Below, one piece after another: positions 21,901 through 29,814 of a stretch of DNA of 64,000 nucleotides; the stretch's first letter is position 1, and the number at the start of each line of letters is the position of its first letter. The notes under the pieces are model-generated. The model did not search any database. It saw only the letters and a program-made list of their open reading frames with translations, and was not told the origin of the DNA. This DNA is from Candidatus Zixiibacteriota bacterium (lineage in GTDB: Bacteria > Zixibacteria > MSB-5A5 > GN15 > FEB-12), in NCBI GenBank assembly GCA_022571845.1, contig JACZXB010000001.1, forward strand, positions 541,953 through 605,952. Direction: 5' to 3'. Both the position numbers and the translations under genes were made by a program.

Positions 21901-21968
21901 AATGGCACTACCAACACAAAAGCTAAGACTATGGCAAATTTCAAATTTTGGCCAAAATTCTCTCTCAC
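12939..21968 (-). CDS. Giant (3009 aa) secreted Cys-rich repeat protein: about 27 Ig/HYR-like repeats, cohesin-like domain, dockerin-like segment and T9SS/FlgD-like C-terminal tail
   Basis: Signal peptide FAIVLAFVLVVPFAGSSSA; repeating unit 'P-x-C-P-x-D-T-x(n)-LC-x(n)-ICLP...DPDNN...CF-P...ATDSCG'; cohesin-like CDKCVVLVIDPGECIPVGRTHDVFINIETNRAIGGFDLLVGYD; DINADGITLSVADLVLLIRIILGDADP; tail YQNYPNPFNPSTNISFYLPD...ASGVYFYRLEAGDFKRTRKMMMLK. Confidence 0.9.
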   Translation of the reverse strand: MRENFGQNLKFAIVLAFVLVVPFAGSSSAINLDCDTIKVTSHFTLIFEEVTYDTVASTSKWDYSLRWDGQPPELSYFFIELCSLITEQNLVAVEPSLGTIGKNGNLKLWGIKWDDIENFPADTSFTFSFTLDQLLALDHTQFAPKAGVNKNIATICGPSVFCEGLEDPCFGDIPPAAYCPADTSIFLCELQEVCLTGFGATDPDNNLATIEISGGVLSGDTVCFVPVEGANTITLIATDSCGKADTCITIVTVSLGQPPFITASAPTEINLCLPETICVNFAVGDPDNDIDSIWTNFGQIIDNDKVCFQADSSAVYQIVLSVVDFCGLSAVDSFEIFININEPPVIVDIDTTDIYFCEGANQVCVKLTIDNPNGGLTGSSNLGVFNASDSTVCFYVDSSGRYCDYVIITNSCGLSDTISYCIDVVVNYPPVAVCPPNDTITSCEPGQICLPGFFATDQDGNIADITVVGGSLSGDTVCFNPIQGDNVITLIVTDSCGLSDSCTTIITVINNGSPLEVIIAMPDTTIYLCQPSYVCLPLEIGYDNISLPDSSITVNIGQYENGFVCFVPYDSGNYTIIATATDSCGNIVADSAVVRILTDQFVDLACPPDTLIFICQPETLCFPLGNIPEWADIQVSGIATWYDAENNQVCFYAECGVRNRIIVKAITPCDTISCEFTVDVVCNLAPLVFLPGDTSISLCMADTVGIPVGITDPNGNISSIELPDWASYDEFAGLILFMADTSGLYEIIVTVTDSCQASRTDRILVSITIDEPPICQLPSDTSFFICGPAEITLPISAYDIDQSDPVCTVISGAGSIVDGYWVYQADSDAVLDVVIECRDDCDNVCIDSFRVTININEAPVCDVPSDTVFNLCDVTEICLPIFGTDADGNLIGCEIVSGPGSLAGATGKNAIASQLSSNTTSLLWCYTPTNDTTFEVVIRCSDSCGAFCESSFNVTINLNQAPEVFCPADTSMLLCNLSEIFLTGFTATDINGDELTLSVDLGLLSGDTLFFTPVVGENLITFIATDSCGISDTCQTLVIVDTNSAPVCDLIGDTTITSCVTQQICLPVGGSDIDGNLISCEVVSGPGVIENGFWCYTPQANDTVDVTFRCTDECGEFCESSFRVIIDAGVAPTIADQFFSFKYCTEAFNRELNIFATSDSADPTIFELLSGAGSVDSLSGIITYLPDTPGVYSFEVAASNSCGSDTALISDSVIINRPPEIIGFDSTIYLCGLEEICFDVFAFDPDGDSLEIILSQGPGQFTQLTDNSGMQCFTPVKTDSAAYLFVYQVSDLCQDGSLDSAATYTQTVTITVILNQAPELEIPLDLDFFACIGDTVCFVVSASDSDGDPVTIEIISGSATVTNNSLVCIVPDTSGAYDIGLKGSDSCGNSSTHFLSINIIVNSDPVVILGDDFSVEGCNEQEICFGFSANDPDNNLEVLFSNIGLIVGQDSLCFIADGSGVYEIIVTAIDSCGAVDVDTINVTVTLNTPPIVSLGPDTTRQICPGDSVCLFITIDDDNISSVSSNYQLTNNVVCFSADTAGVYEVWVSAVDSCGVEAADTVYVTVTFLPAPFVELGEDFAAVICEPTQFCIDPDTIANFNSITVNYGQFDPLTNLFCVTIENSISDYLIVEITDSCGRVARDSLWFDIILNTAPVVEVSMSDTTVYLCGPAYICLPLLFSDFEEQFADGDISVNYGNYSNGEICFVPYDSGTYTIIASVTDSCGKVVADTAVVTVLTDQFIDLSCPNDTSIFICQPETLCFPLGNIPVWADISVSGIATWYDAENNQVCFYAECGVRNLIIVRAVTPCDTIICQFTVNVVCNQAPVVHLPGDTTFVLCGPDFVSFPVAIGDPDNNIVSINTDSWASYEPFSSLLSFAADTEGVYILQVSATDSCGAQASAQITVTVFINEAPEISFAVSDSVYVICVFGEICLPLDIFDRENNIVSVVPSLGYFDSENQQICFTPTDTVGLYCIDVIATDSCGLADTTTKCISIENDQAIGLDCPLDTLISSLCFPGLVSRFIDISGQPDSIITSFGYFDESEIFFTANTSGFYTIDLSVYSPCSTLTCQLYFDVTIVDSIFISCPADDSVTICGPDTLCYPIIKSNSVQSLSVTAPAFISGDSVCLPVSEAGTYNLTIIGIGACGADTCDFSIRVEANSPPALVSAPDTTYDVCEIPEICVPFTVTDADNNIDSVVGPDGILTGNEYCFTPPAQGLYNLIFTAYDSCGAIGSDTTAIRISISVANITCPSGAQSRTICIGDSATVSVLVTPFDVTVTVFLNGELNGYYNHDLGLVVVFPEVSGAHDVMVVAEAICNTDTCLFVLNATVLEPPVISCPIQIDTSICLNDGNFICFPVSVTGSDVELSVSDNAVLTDSTICVTVSQDGTIQVITYAQGTCGSDSCVTTINFDVDEPPVLSLPQGVVVERCDFDTGQICIPGIFATDDSLLNITKICGPGTLELATLDSGQVCFEPDENVFGTYTFCIQVDDGCNQVVDSFTVEVVPGPDCDKCVVLVIDPGECIPVGRTHDVFINIETNRAIGGFDLLVGYDATVTSFSNATKEGTEIESWEFFTYRLNSASCGSACPSGTIRFIGIADISNGAAHPPVEALSPNGRFIKITFQVSNNQNISGLFLPINFIWFDCSDNTFGNPSGNELFIDNKIYNGEGILIWDEEDSISFPESSRPQGMGTPDSCIGPEAEVAPRRCVEFFNGGICILDQVSFNDRGDINLNSVPYEVADAIVFTNYFIYGLRVFTINVVAQIAATDINADGITLSVADLVLLIRIILGDADPIPKLNPHDQELLLQLVRNKDGLVISSNSSNGIGGAYLVFKLNSSETDIVPELAADAEHMDLRYHIADDELRILVFSMNGNTVESGNRQLIKLRFVNGQQPELIKSEFADGDGRPYRSSFSEIELPTDFELYQNYPNPFNPSTNISFYLPDQSDWKINIYNVNGSLVRQISGSNETGMVEVLWDGASQTGNQVASGVYFYRLEAGDFKRTRKMMMLK
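16240..17000 (-). repeat. Higher-order intragenic repeat, copy A (about 3 domains)
   Basis: Encodes MSDTTVYLCGPAYICLPL...LTDQFIDLSCPNDTSIFICQPETLCFPLGNIPVWADISVSGIATWYDAENNQVCFYAECGVRN; near-identical block at 19660..20415. Confidence 0.8.
19660..20415 (-). repeat. Higher-order intragenic repeat, copy B (about 3 domains)
   Basis: Encodes MPDTTIYLCQPSYVCLPL...LTDQFVDLACPPDTLIFICQPETLCFPLGNIPEWADIQVSGIATWYDAENNQVCFYAECGVRN; DNA strings such as 'aaacctggttattctctgcatcataccaggtagcaat' nearly identical to copy A. Confidence 0.8.
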
Positions 21969-22491
21969 TTACTTTCCTTTTTTGGTAAAGCTCGTCTCTA
22001 TATTATTTAGAAAAGTGGAATTCATCTTTATGATTCAGATAAGTTGCTATTGGTAAACAGTTGCAGGCAGAATTTCACAGCCCTGCAAATAATACCCTGG
22101 CAAAGGCATCACCTCTTGCCGTTTTCTTTCCTCCACATTGGTTGACTTAAGTTTATTAAGTCTTTAACCCTAAGGCGGCCAAATATTAAGCAAACCTGCT
22201 TATCGGATCAGCGCTAATTGCGCTCTTTGATTATTCATCCGGCCAGCCCGGTGCCAGTACTTTAACTCTTTTTTATCAAAAGAATCAGGTGATGTAAGGT
22301 AGAAGCCTTGTGTAGTACGCTTGTTACCTGTTGTACACCCAAAATATATCCTTTCAGCCCTGATTGTCAAGGAAAGACAGGGCATTGTCCCCCAATGCAA
22401 TATGCAGACCAATTGAAAGTAGAATTTAAAGCGCAGAAACTACTCTTGTTATTAAACAGAATGGCTTTTCAGCCGTCTCTTGGGTGAACAA

Positions 22492-22543
22492 AATAGGCCA
22501 AAATATGACTACTTTTGCAGCCTCCCCTCAATTTTGGCCTATT
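22492..22543. promoter_or_regulatory. Perfect 13-bp inverted repeat (AATAGGCCAAAAT ... ATTTTGGCCTATT), possible operator or RNA hairpin
   Basis: Arms at 22492..22504 and 22531..22543, 26-nt spacer, about 100 bp upstream of the 22643 start codon. Confidence 0.5.
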
Positions 22544-22642
22544 AGGTAGGTGTTCTTAGAACCTCTGACAAATAGGGCTTTCGGAATTCTAAAATTATCT
22601 TAGATTCAATAATGGGAGTAATTTCTACCTCAGGAGAGTAAA

Positions 22643-24871
22643 ATGAAACGCATACAAAACTTACTAATCCTGTTGCTGCTTATCTCTTTGAGCGCAGTCA
22701 CTATTGTAACAGCAAGAGACCTGAGAAACCTGGGCAAGGAAGCCTTTATTGAACGATCTGCCCTGAGCGCTTCAGACACAATCCCAACTCACTTAATCAA
22801 CTGGCCGCTGTTTTTTGGTGTTCAGCAAACCGGTGAAATTGATGCCTCTTTTGATTGCTTTGGTAACTTTGGCAGAGCTTTCGGTCTTGGTCCATATGAT
22901 TTTATATACGCTCCCCATTTCCCGTCGTACGTTACTCCACCTACTACGGGAATAGAACATCTTTTTGGCGGAGCAATCTGGATTGGGGGTATTGTCGGGG
23001 ACGACACATTAGTAAGTATTGGTGCTGATGGCTGGCAGTTTATAAACGAATTGTTTCCACCTGAATATCCCAATAGCGGGTCAATTACTCTTATAGAGGA
23101 TTACCCGGCAGATTTTTCAATGAGAGCCGAGTTTACTGACAGCAATTCTTCGACGGGCAGCTATACTGGTTTCGATCCTTTCGGACACAGGCCGCTGAAT
23201 ATTAAAGTCTCAAATCGATCTCACGCCTGGCATTCAGATCCGGAAAACGGCACAATAATATACGATATTGTCGTTACCAATATTGGCTATGATACTATAA
23301 ATGATGGCTACGCTGGTTTTTATTTTGACTGCGATGTTGGGAACGATCCTCAGGGATCCTATTGGGATGACTTCGCCGGCTCTCTTAGGGACTACGGAAT
23401 TGGATACGCTATTGATAACGACGGAGATTTTAATGTACCAACGACCAGCCCTGCAACGAAGATATTCGCTCTGAAAATTCTTGAAACTTCATTTCTGGCC
23501 TCCGACACAAACTTCAACTGGTGGGTTCCCAATGGTGATGCTTTGCGTGATTATGGACCGAGACAAAGAGGGACAACAGAAAATCCATTCAGAGATTTTG
23601 GTACCGGTGGTACTGGTACGCCCGAAGGCGACGCCAACAAATACTATATGATGAGTTTCAATGAATGGGATTATGACTTAATCTATTCTACCACCGTTGG
23701 CGATTCAAGCGAAATATGGCAGCCACAAGAGTTTCCGGATGCTGACCTGAGCGGCAGTTTTGATATACGTTTTTTGATGTCCATCGGACCTTTTCAGTTG
23801 AAACCTGACTCCAGTATACGAATATCATTTGCTACGTTTACAGGGGATTCTGTTCATAATTTGCCTGAAAATTTCCAAGACAATCTGCCGTATGACCCTG
23901 ATTTGTACCTGTCTAATCTGAACTTTGATGACGTACTGGCTAATAGCGCTATATCCGACAGCCTCGGACAACTTCTGCTCGACCCCAATTTGCCTCCATT
24001 AGGATTTCAGATCGTGAATAAAAACACTCAGCAGCCAGAGCTTCAGTGGGACCCCTGGGTATACAGGGAAGTCACCGGGTACAAAATATTAATTGAGGAA
24101 GCAGACCTAAGTCAATTGCCACAACCCGGAGCAATTCCACCCTGGTGGAGTCCCTCTTTAAACACTTTACCAATTGTTACCCGAAGAATTCATCGATATT
24201 CCCTATCCAATTTAAACCGCAACTCATATTATCTTGCTTCTATACAACATAAAATTAGCAGGAGAACAGGCCAAAGGAGTGAGCCACTCCAATTTCGAAT
24301 AAATCCTAGGGAATTTGCTCCGCAACCCCTGCCCAATATCATTCCGGTAAGAAAGAATAAACCCTTTAGGTTCGGATGGAGACATAGGAGACCAGACATC
24401 GTAGACCATTTCAATATATATAAGTTCGACGATTCCGAGAGTGCGGCCAGAGCCTTTCACCCAAGATATGACCAAGGATACCTTACTCAATTCCAGCAGC
24501 CGAAAGATTCATTTAATATTGATGACAAAACTTATTATTACTACGCCATGGAACCTTATGCCACTATTTCTGGACATCAATTTTTCTTTTACGACACAAC
24601 TTTTCAATCTGGAAATGCATATGTAATAACTTCATCCGACCAATATGGTATGGAGTCTGAATTTTCGGAAGCAATTATGGGTTACTTGCTGGGCGATGTA
24701 AATGCTAACGGCAATATAGACGTTCTTGATTTAATTTTGCTTATTGACATATTATTTACAGGTCAACATCTGCCTATTCTTAAAGAAGCAGCCGACCTAA
24801 ACGGAGACGGTCTAATAAGCATGTTGGATATTAAAGAACTTGTTGCAATTATATATTTGGGTGCTTGCTAA
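22643..24871 (+). CDS. Secreted protein with C-terminal type I dockerin-like domain
   Basis: Signal peptide NLLILLLLISLSAVTIVTA; C-terminus LLGDVNANGNIDVLDLILLIDILFTGQHLPILKEAADLNGDGLISMLDIKELVAIIYLG has two Ca-binding dockerin repeats. Confidence 0.85.
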   Translation: MKRIQNLLILLLLISLSAVTIVTARDLRNLGKEAFIERSALSASDTIPTHLINWPLFFGVQQTGEIDASFDCFGNFGRAFGLGPYDFIYAPHFPSYVTPPTTGIEHLFGGAIWIGGIVGDDTLVSIGADGWQFINELFPPEYPNSGSITLIEDYPADFSMRAEFTDSNSSTGSYTGFDPFGHRPLNIKVSNRSHAWHSDPENGTIIYDIVVTNIGYDTINDGYAGFYFDCDVGNDPQGSYWDDFAGSLRDYGIGYAIDNDGDFNVPTTSPATKIFALKILETSFLASDTNFNWWVPNGDALRDYGPRQRGTTENPFRDFGTGGTGTPEGDANKYYMMSFNEWDYDLIYSTTVGDSSEIWQPQEFPDADLSGSFDIRFLMSIGPFQLKPDSSIRISFATFTGDSVHNLPENFQDNLPYDPDLYLSNLNFDDVLANSAISDSLGQLLLDPNLPPLGFQIVNKNTQQPELQWDPWVYREVTGYKILIEEADLSQLPQPGAIPPWWSPSLNTLPIVTRRIHRYSLSNLNRNSYYLASIQHKISRRTGQRSEPLQFRINPREFAPQPLPNIIPVRKNKPFRFGWRHRRPDIVDHFNIYKFDDSESAARAFHPRYDQGYLTQFQQPKDSFNIDDKTYYYYAMEPYATISGHQFFFYDTTFQSGNAYVITSSDQYGMESEFSEAIMGYLLGDVNANGNIDVLDLILLIDILFTGQHLPILKEAADLNGDGLISMLDIKELVAIIYLGAC

Positions 24872-25033
24872 CACCATCAGGGAAATCCTCTGTAAGACAG
24901 TAGAATGCCAAAATGCTGATTATGGCAGATTGCATTAATTCTATCTTGCAATTCTTGTCTGCCTAAGCGCTTGCCTACTCGGGCTCAATTTTCTAAATTC
25001 CGTTCTTACCTATAGAAGAAACAGAGGATTCAG

Positions 25034-26188
25034 ATGGATTTTGGTTTCACTGAAGAACAGCAATATGTAAGAGATGTCGCCCGCAAATTTGCCGACGAAA
25101 GGCTCTTTCCTCATGCCGGGGAATTTGACAAAAACGCTCAATTAGACCGTAGCGTTATAAAAGAGATGGCCGAGCTGGGGCTGATGGGCGTCAAAGTACC
25201 CGAAAAATACGGCGGAACCGGGCTGGACGGCCTGGCCTATGTGATTTCGATAGAAGAACTTGCCCGTGGCTGTGCCTCTCATGCTTTAGTGGCGGCGGTA
25301 CATGGTTCCCTGTTTACTTTTCCTTTACTGGAATACGGAACCGAAGAGCAGAGAACAAAATATATCCCTCCTGTTTGCGCCGGCGATAAAATGGCAGCCT
25401 ATTCGTTATCCGAAGCAGGCTCTGGTTCTGACGCCGTATCTCTCAGGCTTCTGGCTACCGAAGACGGCGATAGCTATGTCCTAAACGGCACCAAGCTCTG
25501 GGTAACTCATGGAGCCGATGCAGATTACATTATCCTCTTCGCCACCGTTAATCCCGAATTGCGCACCAAAGGTATTGTAGCCTTTGTGATAGAAACTGAT
25601 AGACCTGGTTTTGCTGTCGGTAAAAATGAAGATAAAATGGGCTATAAGGCCTCGCCTACCAGCGAAATTATTTTTACTGATTACAGAGTGCCCAAAGAGA
25701 ATCAGATAGGCGAAGTTGGCAAAGGCTTCAACATTGCTATGGAGACTCTGAACCATGGCCGCATTTCTATCGGGGCGCAAGCGGTCGGCATGGCTCAAAG
25801 AGCTCTTGAAATTGCCGCCAAATACTCCACTGAGCGCAAGCAGTTTGGTAAAGAGATATCTGAATTTCAGGGGCTGCAGTTTATGATGGCAGATATGGAA
25901 TCCAAAATCCACACCGCCAGATTAGCTGTATATCAGGCCGCCTGGCTTAAATCTGAAGGCAAAGCTGCCATCAAAGAAGCAGCCATAGCCAAAATGATGG
26001 CGTCTGAAATGGGTACCGAAGTTGCCCACAGTGCTATTCAGATACTCGGCGGTTATGGTTACACTCACGAATATAATGTAGAAAGAATTTATCGTGATGT
26101 TCGCTTATGCGAGATTTTTGAAGGAACCAACCAGATTCTGCGAATAGTTATTGCCCGCGAACTGTTAAAAGAATACACAGATAATTAA
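25034..26188 (+). CDS. Acyl-CoA dehydrogenase
   Basis: MDFGFTEEQQYVRDVARKFADERLFPHAGEFD, AYSLSEAGSGSDAVSL, RKQFGKEISEFQGLQF, QILGGYGYTHEYNVERIYRDVRLCEIFEGTNQI. Confidence 0.95.
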   Translation: MDFGFTEEQQYVRDVARKFADERLFPHAGEFDKNAQLDRSVIKEMAELGLMGVKVPEKYGGTGLDGLAYVISIEELARGCASHALVAAVHGSLFTFPLLEYGTEEQRTKYIPPVCAGDKMAAYSLSEAGSGSDAVSLRLLATEDGDSYVLNGTKLWVTHGADADYIILFATVNPELRTKGIVAFVIETDRPGFAVGKNEDKMGYKASPTSEIIFTDYRVPKENQIGEVGKGFNIAMETLNHGRISIGAQAVGMAQRALEIAAKYSTERKQFGKEISEFQGLQFMMADMESKIHTARLAVYQAAWLKSEGKAAIKEAAIAKMMASEMGTEVAHSAIQILGGYGYTHEYNVERIYRDVRLCEIFEGTNQILRIVIARELLKEYTDN

Positions 26189-26203
26189 AAGAGCATCTAC
26201 CAT

Positions 26204-26238
26204 AAAAAACGGCAGCATTTACAACTGCCGTTTTTTTT
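26204..26238. terminator. Bidirectional Rho-independent terminator between convergent genes
   Basis: AAAAAACGGCAG catttacaa CTGCCGTTTTTTTT. Confidence 0.9.
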
Positions 26239-26259
26239 CGTTCAATTTCTAACTCAGAC

Positions 26260-27078
26260 CTATTTCCCGACATCCCCTCCCAATATAATCGGAAGACCCG
26301 CCTTGCCGCTGCCAATAATTACCACCTTGGTGTTGTTGGATTTGGCAATTTCCAACGTTGCTTCTATCCCTTTCCACTTTAGCAGCGACTGCGTAATACC
26401 GGCGCTGACAATCTTCTGGAAATCAGCAATACCCCTGGCTTCGATACGTTTTCTGTCCGCCTCAAGCCTTTCTTTGGCAATGGTAAACTTCATCCGCTGA
26501 GCTTCCTGGTCGGCTGTCAGCTTGAAATTGATAGCCCGCGAAATTTCCTCAGGAATGGTAATGTCCCGAATCAACACATTCGTAATTTCAATGTGGTTAG
26601 GGGCCATAGCCTCTCTTAATCCTTGTTCAATCTCTTCATTCATCTGTTCCCGTTTGGTAGAATAAATTTCTTCCGGCTTGTACCTGCCCGCAATTCCACG
26701 AGCGATTCCCCTTATGGTCGGGGCAACTTTTACATCATAGTAATTTTGGCCGATTTCCACCTGCAAAGAATCTAACTTGGTGACATTTGGACGATATAAA
26801 ATCGAAACATCCATACGTATGGTGGCGCCGTCGGATGACAGCACCGTCAGGTTTTCCTTTCGTTCCTGCAGCTGAATTTTATAGACAATCATCCGGTTCC
26901 ACGGCAGATGCCAGTTGAAACCTTCCGGGTAAATTGTTCCGAACTCGGTACCGGAACCGAAAGTAGCATAGAAAACTCCCCGGTGACCCGATGAAATTTT
27001 TGTGCCGCAGCCAACTGCTGTTAAGGCCATTACCATAATCAGTAATAGCGGCAAGAATTTAATCTTTTGCTTCTGCAT
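26260..27078 (-). CDS. Prohibitin / SPFH (band 7) domain lipoprotein
   Basis: Lipobox-like ALTAVGCG; GHRGVFYATFGSGTEFGTIYPEGFNWHLPW, IRGIARGIAGRYKPEEIYSTKREQMNEEIEQGLREAMAP, ITIPEEISRAINFKLTADQEAQRMKF. Confidence 0.92.
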   Translation of the reverse strand: MQKQKIKFLPLLLIMVMALTAVGCGTKISSGHRGVFYATFGSGTEFGTIYPEGFNWHLPWNRMIVYKIQLQERKENLTVLSSDGATIRMDVSILYRPNVTKLDSLQVEIGQNYYDVKVAPTIRGIARGIAGRYKPEEIYSTKREQMNEEIEQGLREAMAPNHIEITNVLIRDITIPEEISRAINFKLTADQEAQRMKFTIAKERLEADRKRIEARGIADFQKIVSAGITQSLLKWKGIEATLEIAKSNNTKVVIIGSGKAGLPIILGGDVGK

Positions 27079-27180
27079 TTTTACTCCCTGTTAAATATTT
27101 TGAATTCAGTTCAATATAATGTGCCTAAAGATACCCGCTAAGACAACAAGAAAAGCTCAATAACTGACTATAAGCGGCTT

Positions 27181-29319
27181 TCAGTGCTTCTTCTGACTTT
27201 TTTTACCCGGCCGGCCCTGCAGGAGCTTGATTTCATCACGAAACAGCACGGCTGTTTCAAAATCAAGGTTCTCGGCAGCTTTCATCATTGAACCCATAAG
27301 AAACGAAATCTTGCCGTCCCGGCTGAGATCGTCATAGTGCCCCGGTATTTCAAATTTCTTCTCTTTGGCTGTGCGAGTGTCGGCGAAACCGGTACTTTGC
27401 AATATTTCATCTCGAGTCTTAAAAATTGTCTCAGGGTTAATATTATGCTCTTTGTTATAGGCTGCCTGCTTTTCTCGGCGGCGGTCGGTTTCGTCGATAG
27501 CTTTTTTCATAGAGTCAGTAATTTTATCCGCATAAAAAATGACTTCACCATTCTTATTACGGGCGGCACGTCCGGCCGTCTGAATTAGCGCCCTGGCCGA
27601 GCGCAGGAATCCTTCTTTGTCAGCATCCATTACCGCCACAAGTGAAACTTCCGGCAAATCAAGCCCCTCCCTCAATAAATTAACTCCAATCAGCACGTCA
27701 AATTCCCCCAGCCGAAGATCCCGGATAATTTCAGTTCTTTCTATGGTAATAATTTCACTATGAAGATAGCGGACTCTGATTCCGGAACGGTCCAAGTAAT
27801 CGGCCAGGTCTTCGGCCATCTTTTTAGTCAAAGTAGTAACCAGCGTTCTCTCGCCTCGCTCCAGACGCAGCCTGACCTGCTCCATCAAATCATCGACCTG
27901 CGTAGAAAGAGGCAGGACTGTTATCTTCGGGTCTAATAGACCGGTCGGGCGGATTACCTGCTCTACCACTACCCCTTCGGACTGTTCAATCTCGTAATCA
28001 GCGGGAGTGGCCGAGACATAAATAACTTTTTTTATCATGCCGTCAAATTCGTCAAATTGCAAAGGCCGGTTATCAAGAGCCGAGGGCAGCCGGAAACCAT
28101 GTGCCACCAGCGTCTCTTTGCGGCTGCGGTCACCGGCGAACATGCCTCTCACTTGAGGAATTGACTGGTGCGATTCATCGATAAATGTCAGAAAATCATC
28201 CGGGAAAAAATCAATCAGAGTAGACGGCCGTTCTCCGGGCTGGCGCTCGGCCAGATGCCTTGAATAGTTTTCGATGCCGGCGCAGTAACCAATTTCTTTG
28301 AGCATTTCCAGATCGTAATTGGTGCGACTCTCTATTCGCTGGGCCTCCAGCAGCTTATCTTCAGAAATAAATCTATCGTGTGTTTCCTTCAGTTCGATTT
28401 CTATATTTTTGATAGCTCTCTCTAAAGCCTCGCGAGAAGTTATAAAATGCTTGGCCGGGTATACGGCAATCTTCTCTTTTTCGCAGATTATTTCGCCGGT
28501 CAATGGATCAATTTCTGTAATTCTTTCAAGTTCATCGCCAAAGAATTCCAGGCGTAGAGCCTTATCATAATAAGCCGGAATCAGTTCTATGGTATCCCCC
28601 CTGACCCGGAAATTGCCGCGGGTAAATTCTATCTCATTGCGGTTGTAGTGGGTAGCTATCAGTCTGTCGATTACGTCGTCGCGGTCTATCTGCTCTCCCC
28701 GACTCAGCATAACCATCTGCTTTTTATATTCTGATGGCGAGCCCAGCCCGTAAATGCAGGATACCGAGGCGACTATTATTACATCTTCGCGCTCCAAAAG
28801 CGATGCAGTTGCTCTAAGCCGCAGCCGGTCAATATCTTCGTTTATCTTAGTATCTTTCTCGATGTAAGTATCTGTTGTAGGCAGATAAGCCTCAGGCTGA
28901 TAATAGTCGTAATAGCTGATAAAGAATTCGACCGCATTTTCCGGGAAAAAGGCTTTGAATTCTCCATATAGCTGGGCGGCTAACGTTTTATTATGTGAAA
29001 TGACCAAAGTCGGCCGGCCGTAATTGGCTATCACATTGGCCATTGTAAAAGTCTTGCCGGAGCCGGTTACTCCCAATAATGTCTGCTTGCTACTGTCATG
29101 AGCAAGCCCCTGGCATAGTTCCCTGATGGCACTGGGCTGGTCGCCTTTGGGAGTCAGGCTGGCAGTAAGCCGGAATTTGGAGCCATTTTTTGAGTTCACT
29201 ACTGCCTGGCCGCTATTTGTAATTTGAAGGTAAGTATCAATTTTCTCATAAGTTAATATTTGGGATAAATAAGCAAAATTTTCAATCACAATCAACCGGA
29301 CCTGACTAAGTTTCAACAA
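27181..29319 (-). CDS. uvrB: UvrABC system protein B (true start probably internal to the ORF)
   Basis: [81 protein letters not shown]-terminal UVR motif. Confidence 0.97.
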   Translation of the reverse strand: MLKLSQVRLIVIENFAYLSQILTYEKIDTYLQITNSGQAVVNSKNGSKFRLTASLTPKGDQPSAIRELCQGLAHDSSKQTLLGVTGSGKTFTMANVIANYGRPTLVISHNKTLAAQLYGEFKAFFPENAVEFFISYYDYYQPEAYLPTTDTYIEKDTKINEDIDRLRLRATASLLEREDVIIVASVSCIYGLGSPSEYKKQMVMLSRGEQIDRDDVIDRLIATHYNRNEIEFTRGNFRVRGDTIELIPAYYDKALRLEFFGDELERITEIDPLTGEIICEKEKIAVYPAKHFITSREALERAIKNIEIELKETHDRFISEDKLLEAQRIESRTNYDLEMLKEIGYCAGIENYSRHLAERQPGERPSTLIDFFPDDFLTFIDESHQSIPQVRGMFAGDRSRKETLVAHGFRLPSALDNRPLQFDEFDGMIKKVIYVSATPADYEIEQSEGVVVEQVIRPTGLLDPKITVLPLSTQVDDLMEQVRLRLERGERTLVTTLTKKMAEDLADYLDRSGIRVRYLHSEIITIERTEIIRDLRLGEFDVLIGVNLLREGLDLPEVSLVAVMDADKEGFLRSARALIQTAGRAARNKNGEVIFYADKITDSMKKAIDETDRRREKQAAYNKEHNINPETIFKTRDEILQSTGFADTRTAKEKKFEIPGHYDDLSRDGKISFLMGSMMKAAENLDFETAVLFRDEIKLLQGRPGKKSQKKH

Positions 29320-29466
29320 TGGAACCGGTTTAAGGCTCGGCAGTTTAATATTTTGACTAAAGATGCCATAAACGGGAAAAATTGTCTTGACTGAAGTTCT
29401 GATTCTATTAGCTTAGTTGGCTTAACTATAAGCTGACTAACAACTTTAGCATTTTCGGAGGATTAG

Positions 29467-29814
29467 ATGTACGCCGTATTTCAGATAGCTGGCAAACAGT
29501 TTCAAGTTGAGAAAGGAGACGTTTTGCGCGTCCCTCTGCTGGGCAAAGAAAAGGGCGCCAAGATAGAGATTACTGAAGTTCTTTTACTTAAAGACAAAGA
29601 CAAAGTCGAAATTGGCAATCCTTTTGTTGCCAGCGCCAAAGTCGTGGCCGTAGTTCAGGACCAGGGCAAAGACGACAAAGTAAGAATTTACAAATATAAA
29701 CGGCGCACCAAATACCGCCGCAGCCAGGGGCACCGTCAGGATTATACGGAAATAAAAATTAGCAAAATTGAAACAGCTGCCAAAAAAACAAAGAGTGAAG
29801 AAGTATCTGCTTAA
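29467..29814 (+). CDS. rplU: 50S ribosomal protein L21
   Basis: MYAVFQIAGKQFQVEKGDVLRVPLL...VRIYKYKRRTKYRRSQGHRQDYTEIKI. Confidence 0.97.
   Translation: MYAVFQIAGKQFQVEKGDVLRVPLLGKEKGAKIEITEVLLLKDKDKVEIGNPFVASAKVVAVVQDQGKDDKVRIYKYKRRTKYRRSQGHRQDYTEIKISKIETAAKKTKSEEVSA

Noticed and set aside
22080-22190. Possible riboswitch (GEMM/c-di-GMP-like) in the leader of the giant gene
   Set aside because: Compared with the c-di-GMP-I consensus from memory; the conserved core did not match.
22200-22412. 70-aa minus-strand ORF in the divergent intergenic region
   Set aside because: No signal peptide, motif or convincing ribosome site; cannot be supported.
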